Origin: Anaerolineae bacterium
GTDB lineage: Bacteria > Chloroflexota > Anaerolineae > JAAYZQ01
NCBI GenBank assembly: GCA_016926595.1
Contig: JAFGOG010000154.1
Span: 1-6,398 of the forward strand
Direction: 5' to 3'
Length of the DNA: 6,398 nt
In this document: positions 1 through 5,474 of the stretch, piece after piece
Layout: each line of letters begins with the position of its first letter
How positions within the stretch are numbered: the stretch's first letter is position 1
Position numbers and translations under genes: made by a program
Notes under the pieces: model-generated
Database searches by the model: none
The model's input: only the letters and a program-made list of their open reading frames with translations
What the model was told of the DNA's origin: nothing

Positions 1-2
1 AG

Positions 3-980
3 CCGGACGGCACGCGCTACAACATCTTTTTCATCCTGCCCGCTTCGCACCTGGACAAGTACAACACGAACCGCCCCCGCGCCCGAAGCACGACAGCCGA
101 GCCAGTCCCAAAAACTGGGACTGGCTTCCAGGAAAAGCCTGTCCCAGAAACTGGGATGAATTTTATACTCCCGGCAGCTACAACCCCTACCACTCCCGGC
201 GCGGCCACAGGCCAGGTGATCACCGGCTTTGACCGCGAGGCCGTACTGGCCTACTTTGCCCGGCGCAAGGGCGATGAGTGCTACCGCGCCACGGCCCACG
301 ATGAGAAGAAACTGGCCTTGCTCCAGGAAGGCGGCTACAGCCAGGACGAGATCCTGGTCGCCGTCGACCTGGCCTTCGATACCCTGCCGCCGGATGCCCC
401 GCCCATCCGCATGTTTTCCTACTGCGCCACCGTCGCGCTGGCGACACCACCTCGCCGGCTCTCCCCTGCCGAGGGCATCAAGAACACCACCACCGAGCCC
501 ACGGGAGACCCTGTCTCTCCGCCTCCCGCCACTGGCAGCGGGAAATCGGACACACTTTCTGTCCTGAAGTATGTCATACACCTGTACGAGTCGGAAATCG
601 CCCTGGTCACGCCGCTGATCGAGGCCGAGCTGCGCACCCTCGTAGCCCAATACCCGGACCCTGATGAATGGGACACTGCCTTCCGCGAAGCGGTCCGGGC
701 CAACGTGCCGCAACTACGTTACGTGCAGCAGGTGCTCAAAGGGCGGGCGACTCGTGCCAGGTCAACCCTTCCACTGTCAGGAGGAACCGATGTCAAACAA
801 CAATCGCAATCCGGCCGTTCCCGAGCGGGACGGAATGGGGATGGTCGTCGCGGCCGCGCCGCATCCCCTGGCCGTAGTACTGGAGCGACAACCGACGAGG
901 AACTCCAGGCCGCCCAGCAACGGGCAGCCGCCATGCAGCCCCTCGACCTGGTCGCCGTCCTCGGCACCGCCGACGCATGA
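3..980 (+). CDS. DnaD-domain replication initiation protein (5'-partial)
   Basis: The frame is open from the left edge (first full codon at 3) to TGA at 978-980, so this is the last 325 residues of a longer protein. The ATG at 156 is internal, because coding continues through it. The first ~20 residues (motif RYNIFFILP) look like the end of a winged-helix domain. Residues 34-57 hold two 12-residue repeats, PVPKTGTGFQEK and PVPETGMNFILP. A helical module follows at about 74-142 (YFARRKGDECY, IRMFSYCA). Residues 185-248 fit a DnaD/DnaB_2 domain: LYESEIALVTPLIEAEL, then an aromatic Trp/Phe helix, then LRYVQQVLKG. The C-terminal tail is basic and low in complexity. DnaD-type proteins act in primosome assembly at origins, and the helicase-loader gene that follows supports an initiator role. 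The tail from about 790 overlaps the loader gene in another frame and its third-position GC drops at about 785-885, so the exact 3' end is less certain than the domain call. Confidence 0.8.
   Translation, partial: PDGTRYNIFFILPASHLDKYNTNRPRARSTTAEPVPKTGTGFQEKPVPETGMNFILPAATTPTTPGAATGQVITGFDREAVLAYFARRKGDECYRATAHDEKKLALLQEGGYSQDEILVAVDLAFDTLPPDAPPIRMFSYCATVALATPPRRLSPAEGIKNTTTEPTGDPVSPPPATGSGKSDTLSVLKYVIHLYESEIALVTPLIEAELRTLVAQYPDPDEWDTAFREAVRANVPQLRYVQQVLKGRATRARSTLPLSGGTDVKQQSQSGRSRAGRNGDGRRGRAASPGRSTGATTDEELQAAQQRAAAMQPLDLVAVLGTADA
102..173 (+). repeat. Two 36-bp tandem units with internal palindromes, inside the initiator gene (candidate origin iterons)
   Basis: Unit 1 is 102-137 and unit 2 is 138-173, each 12 codons, encoding PVPKTGTGF and PVPETGMNF. 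Each unit contains an inverted repeat. In unit 1 the arms CAGTCCCA (103-110) and TGGGACTG (116-123) are perfect 8-bp complements around AAAAC. In unit 2, TCCCA (142-146) and TGGGA (152-156) flank GAAAC. The GTCCCA boxes are 36 bp apart. In lambda-type phages and many plasmids the origin iterons lie within the initiator gene. By analogy this could be the initiator's own binding site, which is inference. The alternative is a simple repeated linker peptide. Confidence 0.55.
779..784 (+). promoter_or_regulatory. Shine-Dalgarno AGGAGG deciding the helicase-loader start
   Basis: A perfect AGGAGG lies five bases before ATG 790, inside the initiator gene. It is the only strong ribosome site upstream of the loader's zinc ribbon in the right frame, so it decides for a start at 790 over the in-frame ATGs at 835 and 841. 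Confidence 0.6.
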
Positions 981-1683
981 CGATGAGACATGCTCGGTGT
1001 GCGGTGGGTTGGGCTGGCTGCGACTCGAGGTGTCGGTTGGAGATCCGCAGTTTGGGCAGTTGGTGCCCTGTGGCGACTGTGGCCAGGTGCACCGGCAGCG
1101 GATCGCTCGTTTCGACCGCTATTCGTCGCGCAAGGGGCGGGCCTTGAAGCAGCGCTTCGGCAACTTTGACCTGTCTGGTCCGGCAGCCGCTGCCACGGAA
1201 GCGTACAACGCGGCACTGCTCTTTGCCGCGGAACCCGTGGGCTGGCTGGTGATCCACGGGCCGAAGGGCAACGGCAAATCGCACCTGGCGGCGGCCATCG
1301 CGAACTATCTGATCGACGAGCGGGGGGTCGTGGCGCTGTTTCTGACGGTGCCCGATCTGCTGCGCAGCCTGCGCCAGGAGGTCCAGGATTCGGTGCACGG
1401 GCAGGGTGGCGATACCAGGATGCTTGAAACGGCCCAGGAGTCGCCGATCTTGATCCTGGACGACCTGGGCGCCGAGCGGTGGACCGAGTGGGCCGAGGAG
1501 CAGCTTTTTCTGCTGCTGGACTATCGCTACCGGTTGGAGTCGCCGACGGTGGTCATCACTAACGAGGAGCTGGAGCGGCTGCCCAGCCGCATCTACTCGC
1601 GCCTGGGCGACCGGACGCTGTGCAAGGTGGTGCACAATCCGGCACCCGACTATCGCTGGGGCGACGGGCGGGTCACGCGGTGA
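790..1683 (+). CDS. DnaC/IstB-like AAA+ ATPase, helicase loader
   Basis: A 297-residue protein if started at ATG 790. Residues 1-65 are Pro/Ser-rich and overlap the initiator gene. A zinc ribbon follows, with C68xxC71 (CSVCGGLGW) and C94xxC97 (PCGDC). The AAA+ core has Walker A GPKGNGKS at 157-164, Walker B ILILDDLG with D224/D225, a sensor-1 region VVITNEE with N258, and the RIYSRL arginine-finger motif (R267, R271) typical of DnaC/DnaI proteins. Such proteins load the replicative DnaB helicase onto origin DNA, and the adjacent DnaD-type initiator supports that over the IstB transposition role; no transposase is present. The start is uncertain. After 841 no ATG, GTG or TTG precedes the first cysteine in frame. 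ATG 977 overlaps the initiator stop as ATGA but is in another frame, so a single-base indel near 981-993 could have disrupted an original coupled start. Confidence 0.85.
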   Translation: MSNNNRNPAVPERDGMGMVVAAAPHPLAVVLERQPTRNSRPPSNGQPPCSPSTWSPSSAPPTHDDETCSVCGGLGWLRLEVSVGDPQFGQLVPCGDCGQVHRQRIARFDRYSSRKGRALKQRFGNFDLSGPAAAATEAYNAALLFAAEPVGWLVIHGPKGNGKSHLAAAIANYLIDERGVVALFLTVPDLLRSLRQEVQDSVHGQGGDTRMLETAQESPILILDDLGAERWTEWAEEQLFLLLDYRYRLESPTVVITNEELERLPSRIYSRLGDRTLCKVVHNPAPDYRWGDGRVTR

Positions 1684-1700
1684 GGTGTGGTGAGGCTTTG
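1680..1700 (+). repeat. GTGAGG boxes at the 3' end of the loader gene
   Basis: GTGAGG occurs at 1680-1685 and 1690-1695, exactly 10 bp apart. The segment ends in GTGAGGCTTTG (1690-1700). The loader's TGA stop lies inside the first box. The 21 bp match positions 5461-5481 at the end of the FtsK-like gene in 17 of 21 bases, with all differences in the 4-bp spacer. Confidence 0.5.
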
Positions 1701-1767
1701 AGTGTGTTGAGAAGCAGAAGCAACCTGGTCGCCGGCGAGAAAAGCCATACCCAGGTAGTCGATGGGG

Positions 1768-1995
1768 TTACGCCTTGTCGGCCAGTTGGCGAGTCACCCG
1801 CTGGCGCAGGGCGCGGACGTCATCGTCTGTCACGTGGAAGTCGATGCCGGCCCACAGGCCGCCCAACTTCACCACCTCGCCAGGTGGGACGAGGCGGTGC
1901 TTGTACTGGAGGTAGCCGATGAAATCCATCAGTTCCTTCCGGGCAGAGGGGGGCAACGCCTCAATTGCCTGCTTCAATTCAGAGTACTCGATCAT
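1768..1995 (-). CDS. DUF2281-like antitoxin-type small protein
   Basis: A 75-residue protein. The start at 1995 is chosen because AGGAAG lies six bases upstream and the family-like sequence begins there (MIEYSELKQAIEALPPS). The longer frame reaching 2148 adds only an implausible Arg/Ser/Thr-rich stretch read through the neighbouring gene. The N-terminal half (LKQAIEALPPSARKELMDFI, then YLQYKHR) fits the DUF2281 pattern of a short helical dimerisation segment. The C-terminal half (VVKLGGLWAGIDF, then DDDVRALRQ) resembles the toxin-binding tail of antitoxins paired with PIN toxins. That pairing is family knowledge recalled, not searched. The gene lies 37 bp downstream of the RHH gene on the same strand, so the two are probably cotranscribed. 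A toxin would be expected just downstream, but only 84 bp separate its stop from the loader gene and none is there. Confidence 0.65.
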   Translation of the reverse strand: MIEYSELKQAIEALPPSARKELMDFIGYLQYKHRLVPPGEVVKLGGLWAGIDFHVTDDDVRALRQRVTRQLADKA

Positions 1996-2032
1996 CGATG
2001 ACTTCCTGTACGTGAGTGGTCGGCAGACGTCT

Positions 2033-2242
2033 TCATGTGTTGGCCAGATCCGCGAGCAACTGCGCGTTTTCCTGTATGGCGCGTTCCAACGAGACACGGA
2101 ATTCGTCGTGCGACGCCTTGTGCCGGACGTACTCGTGGATGGCCTCACGGATGACGTCGCTCACCATCCGGCTTTCCGCACGGGCTACCGTGCGCAACTG
2201 TTCGTACTCCGTTTCGTTCAAACGGAGGGTCAGCGATTTCAT
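2033..2242 (-). CDS. Ribbon-helix-helix (CopG/MetJ-type) DNA-binding protein
   Basis: A 69-residue protein starting at ATG 2242, with GGGAG about seven bases upstream. The 14 codons of open frame above this start are cysteine/tryptophan-containing and lack a ribosome site. The N-terminus MKSLTLRLNETEYEQLR matches an RHH fold: a beta strand with alternating residues (KSLTLRL), then helix 1 (TEYEQLRTVARAE) and helix 2 (MVSDVIREAIHEYVRHK). The last ~25 residues (FRVSLERAIQENAQLL) form a charged helix that could be a partner-binding tail. RHH proteins bind DNA as dimers and often repress their own promoter. The palindrome at 2258-2279, just upstream, is a natural operator candidate. It is probably the first gene of a two-gene minus-strand unit with the DUF2281-like gene. 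No toxin is adjacent, so it may be an orphan antitoxin or a plain regulator. Confidence 0.75.
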   Translation of the reverse strand: MKSLTLRLNETEYEQLRTVARAESRMVSDVIREAIHEYVRHKASHDEFRVSLERAIQENAQLLADLANT

Positions 2243-2257
2243 CGACTCACTCCCTTC

Positions 2258-2279
2258 GGTATCATAGCACCACGATACC
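2258..2279. promoter_or_regulatory. Inverted repeat in the divergent control region (putative operator)
   Basis: GGTATC (2258-2263) and GATACC (2274-2279) are perfect 6-bp complements separated by 10 bp, so the half-site centres are 16 bp apart. The site sits between the minus-strand RHH gene (start 2242) and the plus-strand leader/XRE unit (start 2294). Minus-10-like hexamers overlap it on both strands: TATCAT (plus, 2260-2265) and TATGAT (minus, 2266-2261). No convincing -35 was found, so the promoters are tentative. Either the RHH or the XRE protein could bind here. Confidence 0.45.
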
Positions 2280-2282
2280 ATC

Positions 2283-2288
2283 AAGGAG
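2283..2288 (+). promoter_or_regulatory. Shine-Dalgarno AAGGAG for the leader ORF
   Basis: AAGGAG lies five bases before ATG 2294. It leaves only one base before the other possible ATG at 2290, so it selects the short leader frame over an N-terminally extended XRE protein. Confidence 0.5.
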
Positions 2289-2293
2289 TATGG

Positions 2294-2374
2294 ATGTCAA
2301 ACGAATCGACGCTCTCAGCCGCCAGGGTAGCGGCAGGAGCTCGGCAAACGCAAGATCACAGGAGGATGACATGA
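2294..2374 (+). CDS. 26-residue leader ORF coupled to the XRE gene
   Basis: ATG 2294 follows an ideal AAGGAG (2283-2288) by five bases. The frame encodes 26 residues (MSNESTLSAARVAAGARQTQ, then DHRRMT) and stops at TGA 2372-2374. That stop overlaps the XRE start as ATGA (2371-2374), the classic arrangement for translational coupling. The peptide is Ala/Arg-rich, has no membrane segment and matches no family I know. It may be a true small protein, or only a device delivering ribosomes to the regulator gene. The alternative is untranslated leader. Confidence 0.45.
   Translation: MSNESTLSAARVAAGARQTQDHRRMT
2360..2365 (+). promoter_or_regulatory. Shine-Dalgarno AGGAGG deciding the XRE start
   Basis: A perfect AGGAGG lies five bases before ATG 2371. 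It fixes the regulator at 83 residues, not the 110 that would result from ATG 2290. Confidence 0.7.
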
Positions 2375-2622
2375 AGGGCAAAGAACCGGCATTCGACGGG
2401 GCACGGCTGCGGGCCATGCGCAAGGAGCGCGGGCTGTCGGTCCACGAGGTGGAGCAGACGGCGGGCGTTACAGCGCGCCACATCTGGCGGCTGGAAGCGG
2501 GCAAGCGGCCCAACGTGGCGGCGGTGACGCTGGCGCGCATCGCCCAGGCGGTAGAGGTGGACGTCAACTACCTGCTGGGGTTGACCGATTCACCCCAGCC
2601 TGGAGAGGAGACGGAACGATGA
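2371..2622 (+). CDS. XRE/Cro-CI family helix-turn-helix regulator
   Basis: An 83-residue protein that is almost entirely one HTH_3/XRE domain at about residues 10-70. Helix 1 is LRAMRKERGLS. The helix-turn-helix runs through VHEVEQTAGV (24-33) and TARHIWRLEAGKRP (35-48). The closing helices are TLARIAQAVEVDVNYLL, with the usual LG end at 69-70. The start is set by the AGGAGG at 2360-2365 and the overlap with the leader ORF stop. Its own stop overlaps the next gene's start as ATGA (2619-2622), so leader, regulator and zinc-ribbon gene form a translationally coupled chain. Proteins of this size are typical repressors of mobile-element transfer or replication operons. Binding to the palindrome at 2258-2279 is possible but not shown. 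Confidence 0.9.
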   Translation: MKGKEPAFDGARLRAMRKERGLSVHEVEQTAGVTARHIWRLEAGKRPNVAAVTLARIAQAVEVDVNYLLGLTDSPQPGEETER

Positions 2623-3230
2623 CAGGTAGTATGGGCACGTTGCCCCGCAACTGGGAGCAGGCTTTCGGCTACGACGGCGAGGCCCGGTACGTGGCCTTTT
2701 ACTGGACGCCGATTGGCGATGAGGCGCGGTACGACGATGGCCATGCCTCGGGCGACGGCAACTGGCAGATGTTTCTGCTCGTGCGCCACGAGCATCCCGA
2801 GCTGGACCGGCGCTATAACCTCGGCTACTCGGAAACAGAAGCCGACGACTGGCTGCTTTTCGACCGAGAGACGCGGGAGTTGGTGGTTCTACCCAAGGCT
2901 GAGGCTCAAACCCGTCTGCGGCAGCAGTACCCGAGTACCCCTCGGGCGTGGCCGCCCCTCGATCTGGACGCGGAGCTGACCCCCCTGGATTGGGAGATCA
3001 TCCAGGAGGCAGTGCAGCAGGCGTTGGACAATGCCGAGGCCGCCATGCAGCACATCCGGCCATGCGACACCTGCTTCCTCAGCATTGCCCCTGGCTGGTT
3101 GCGGACGGAGGATGGCGGCTTTGACCGCTGCCCGGCGTGTGACGGTTGGGGGTTTCTGCCAGTTCCGGAGACGGCGACGGACGCAGAGGCGCAGCCGGCG
3201 AGAACCCTATTCTACCGGCGGGAATCATAA
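2619..3230 (+). CDS. Zinc-ribbon protein of unknown function
   Basis: A 203-residue acidic protein I do not recognise. The start at 2619 is favoured by the ATGA overlap with the regulator and by a purine-rich GGAGAGGAG upstream; ATG 2631 is the alternative. Residues 15-95 are rich in Tyr, Trp and Asp (FGYDGEARYVAFYWTP, YNLGYSETEADDWLLFD), suggesting a beta-rich globular domain with no signal peptide or membrane segment. Residues 121-147 are predicted helical. A four-cysteine site follows: C149xxC152 (CDTC), then C171xxC174 (CPACDGWGF), eighteen residues apart. This resembles small zinc ribbons of the DnaJ/loader type. Its place between regulator and transfer genes suggests an accessory role in the element, such as a nucleic-acid or protein adaptor, but nothing in the sequence fixes it. 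Confidence 0.8.
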   Translation: MTGSMGTLPRNWEQAFGYDGEARYVAFYWTPIGDEARYDDGHASGDGNWQMFLLVRHEHPELDRRYNLGYSETEADDWLLFDRETRELVVLPKAEAQTRLRQQYPSTPRAWPPLDLDAELTPLDWEIIQEAVQQALDNAEAAMQHIRPCDTCFLSIAPGWLRTEDGGFDRCPACDGWGFLPVPETATDAEAQPARTLFYRRES

Positions 3231-3282
3231 CAGCAGGGTCGGAAGGACTCTGGCTTGTTCGGGGTGAGAGGGGAGGAGCAGT

Positions 3283-4065
3283 ATGGCTGAGATGAACAAC
3301 AACAGCAACAAAGGCTTGGGCCTTGGATGCAGTCCCCAGGTGACGCTGACTGTCGCTGCCTTGCTGATCCTCGGCGCTCTGGCCGTCTTTTTTCTGACCA
3401 GAGAACCGTCGGCGGCCGAGGTGGCGCGCGCCAGGCTTCAGATCGAGCGGGCGGAAGCCTTGCAGCCCTGGAACGTCGCCCTGGGCATCGCCTGGCGGGC
3501 GGTGGCCATCGGCGCCGGCGCGGTCCTGTTCCTGGCCCTGGCGGCCGGGGTCCGGCATGCCCTGCACTGGCTCGACACGCGCGCGCGGCTGATCCACCCC
3601 GATCCGCAGACCGGCCAGTTCCCGGCGGTCAAGGTGCGCCGTGGCGAGGCGATCGTGGACCTCAACCGCCTGCCGGACGGCAAGGTGATGACCGGTGTCG
3701 TAGGGGGCAAGGTCGGACTGCTGCTGGTCCTGCTGCTGCGCTACGTGTTGGGCAAGGACGTGCCCGAGCTGACCGAGCAGCCGGCCGTCCTGGTCACGCC
3801 GGCCGACACCTCGCCGGGGCAGTTGCAGGTCACCAGCCAGGCGCAGGTGGTGCAGGCGCTGGCGGCCGCGAGCCGTGGATCGGGGGCACCAGCGGCGGTG
3901 GGGGCCATGCTCCCCAGCCGGCCCGTGGCCCAGACCCTGCCGCCGCTCCTTCTCGAGGAGCGGCAGCCGCACGAGGTGCAACTGCTCCTGGAAGCCGGGC
4001 GGCGCGAGTGGGATAAGGGGCAGGTCGTAGACGGCTTGCAGCCGCAGGCTGTCGTGGCCGAATAG
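3283..4065 (+). CDS. Membrane protein, probable anchor partner of the FtsK-like motor
   Basis: A 260-residue protein with GGAGG upstream of ATG 3283; a second ATG three codons later is less likely. The N-terminus is Asn-rich and short. Two clear membrane helices follow: 18-38 (VTLTVAALLILGALAVFF) and about 66-90 (ALGIAWRAVAIGAGAVLFLA). A third hydrophobic stretch at 143-156 (KVGLLLVLLLRYVLG) is short and may be buried or membrane-associated. The region in between (about 104-135, FPAVKVRRGEAIVDLNR) resembles the segment linking membrane and motor domains in FtsK-like proteins. The C-terminal ~85 residues are Ala/Gln/Pro-rich. The gene ends 20 bp before the motor gene on the same strand. Since the motor has no membrane helix of its own, this looks like a split-off membrane domain of an FtsK/TraB system; that is inference from order and topology. 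Confidence 0.75.
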   Translation: MAEMNNNSNKGLGLGCSPQVTLTVAALLILGALAVFFLTREPSAAEVARARLQIERAEALQPWNVALGIAWRAVAIGAGAVLFLALAAGVRHALHWLDTRARLIHPDPQTGQFPAVKVRRGEAIVDLNRLPDGKVMTGVVGGKVGLLLVLLLRYVLGKDVPELTEQPAVLVTPADTSPGQLQVTSQAQVVQALAAASRGSGAPAAVGAMLPSRPVAQTLPPLLLEERQPHEVQLLLEAGRREWDKGQVVDGLQPQAVVAE

Positions 4066-4085
4066 GGCCACCAGGGGAGGGGAAG

Positions 4086-5474
4086 ATGGCCGACGAGACG
4101 GTAGATGCAGCCACCTTGCGATTGGCGACCAAGCTCTTTCGCAGCATGCGCCAGACCTTCATCAACCGGGGACTGTGCCAGCAGCGGCAGGACGGCAGCC
4201 TACGCGAGGCGGAGTGGATCGGCTGGCTGCCCTGGTTCGAGCGCCGAGCTTTTGCCTTCATCCTGGACACCGGCACGCTGCCCGTGTCGGTGGAGCGGCT
4301 GACCGACGAGCGGGTGGTGCACCAGGTGAGCACTACCCTGGGCGGGCGGCGGGTGGAGGTGGTCAACCACCGGGGCGTGGCCTGGCTGATCGCTATGGAC
4401 GTGCCGCCCCTGGAAGAGCCTGTGGCCTCCCGGCGCCTGCCCCGGGAGGCAACGCTGGATCTCGGCGTCATCCCTGACGGCCGGTTCATGGTGCCCCTGG
4501 GCGTTGGCCATACGGGGCCGGAGTGGCGCTCGCTGCTGGACCTGGACTGCATCCTGGTGGGTGGCGTGCGCGGCTATGGCAAGACGACCTTCCTCTTTGC
4601 TGCGCTGGCCGCCCTGCTGCAGCGGCACAGCCTGGCCGAGCTGCGGGTGGCCATCGTCGATCCGAAGGGCTTTGACTTTGCCCTGTTCGACGGGGTGCCG
4701 CACCTATGGGGCGAGCGGGCCACCGATGCCGAAGAGGCAGCCCGGTTGCTGGCTGATCTGGTGGCCGAGATGAACGACCGGGGCGAGCAGTTCGCCCGGC
4801 TCGGTGTACGCCACCTGGAAGCCTTTAACGAGATGTCGCCCGAGCCGCTGCCTCTGCTGCTAGTTGTCGTCGATGAGGTCACCGATCTGATGCTGGAAGC
4901 GGGCAAACAGGCGGGTGCCTTGCAGCGCGATCTGGTGCGGCTGATCAGCAAGGGGCGGGCGGCGGGCATCATCCTGCTGGTGGCCACGCAGAACCCCAAG
5001 AGCGAGGTGTTCAGCACGCTAGCACGCGGCAATTTCCGAACCAGGATCGCATTCTGGGTCTCGGAGGCAGTCATGAGCCGGACGATCCTGAACCGGGGCG
5101 GGGCGGAGCACCTGCCCCAGGTCCGCGGGCGGATGCTGGTGCTGATGGAGGGACAGGGCGAGGAGCCGCTGGAGCTGCAGGGCTACTGGCTGGATGACGA
5201 GGCGATTAAGGCCGTCGTCGGTGAGCTGGCCGGGCGCGAGTACGCGCCGCTCACAGCCGGTGAGCAACTGGTCTTTGCCTGGGCGGCCGAACACGACGGC
5301 TACCTGAGCATCGAGGACATTGCTCGTCTCTTGGACATGACCGCCTGGCAGGCCAGGAAACTGGCCACGACCTGGGAGCGGCGCGGCTGGTTGGAAAAGG
5401 ACCGGTCTGTGGGGAACAAACGCAAAGTGACAGGCGGTTTGTGCGCCCTGCTGCCGGAGTGTGAGGGAATGTGA
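4086..5474 (+). CDS. FtsK/SpoIIIE/TraB-type DNA translocase motor
   Basis: A 462-residue cytoplasmic ATPase preceded by GGGGAGGGG. Residues 1-140 form an N-terminal alpha/beta region with no membrane helix. The RecA-like motor has Walker A GVRGYGKT (160-167), the family motif VDPKGFDF (191-198), and Walker B LLLVVVDE (D263, E264). It also has RAAGIILLVATQNP (291-304) with Q302, NFRTRIAF (316-323), and SRTILNRGGAEHL (331-343), all diagnostic of FtsK/SpoIIIE. Residues 390-450 form a winged helix (LSIEDIARLLDMTAWQARKL, then WLEKD), equivalent to FtsK-gamma or the clt-binding domain of Streptomyces TraB. These motors pump double-stranded DNA. With no chromosomal division genes nearby and with replication genes upstream, a role in element transfer or segregation is more likely than chromosome dimer resolution. 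At 462 residues it is shorter than chromosomal FtsK, which carries fused membrane helices and a linker. Confidence 0.92.
   Translation: MADETVDAATLRLATKLFRSMRQTFINRGLCQQRQDGSLREAEWIGWLPWFERRAFAFILDTGTLPVSVERLTDERVVHQVSTTLGGRRVEVVNHRGVAWLIAMDVPPLEEPVASRRLPREATLDLGVIPDGRFMVPLGVGHTGPEWRSLLDLDCILVGGVRGYGKTTFLFAALAALLQRHSLAELRVAIVDPKGFDFALFDGVPHLWGERATDAEEAARLLADLVAEMNDRGEQFARLGVRHLEAFNEMSPEPLPLLLVVVDEVTDLMLEAGKQAGALQRDLVRLISKGRAAGIILLVATQNPKSEVFSTLARGNFRTRIAFWVSEAVMSRTILNRGGAEHLPQVRGRMLVLMEGQGEEPLELQGYWLDDEAIKAVVGELAGREYAPLTAGEQLVFAWAAEHDGYLSIEDIARLLDMTAWQARKLATTWERRGWLEKDRSVGNKRKVTGGLCALLPECEGM

Noticed and set aside
156..158. ATG 156 as the start of the initiator gene
   Set aside because: The frame is open to the left edge and the peptide repeat PVPKTGTGF/PVPETGMNF crosses this ATG, so it is an internal methionine of a gene beginning outside the window.
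664..789. Upstream extension of the helicase-loader frame to ATG 664
   Set aside because: The 42 extra codons read through the DnaD domain of the initiator in another frame and have no ribosome site; AGGAGG plus ATG at 790 is far better.
793..1635. 280-codon minus-strand open frame opposite the loader
   Set aside because: It is a shadow of a high-GC gene, mirrors the loader's ATPase coding sequence and has a Gln/Arg-rich, non-protein-like composition.
1729..1738. TCGCCGGCGA palindrome after the loader gene as a terminator
   Set aside because: A self-complementary 10-mer with no loop and no T-run; not convincing as a terminator or specific site.
1650..1748. 32-codon minus-strand ORF downstream of the DUF2281-like gene (MAFLAGDQVASASQ)
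   Set aside because: It is where a toxin would be expected, but it is too short, has no ribosome site and runs into the loader's 3' end; no toxin motif is visible.
3079..4071. 330-codon minus-strand open frame opposite the membrane protein
   Set aside because: The plus strand gives a protein with clear membrane helices and a good ribosome site; the minus-strand product is Arg/Gln/Pro-rich with no domain.
4074..4081. GGGGAGGG before the motor gene, and again at 5516-5523, as KOPS-like FtsK loading sites
   Set aside because: Both match GGGNAGGG but sit exactly where a Shine-Dalgarno is expected before ATG 4086 and ATG 5527, so the ribosome site explains them.
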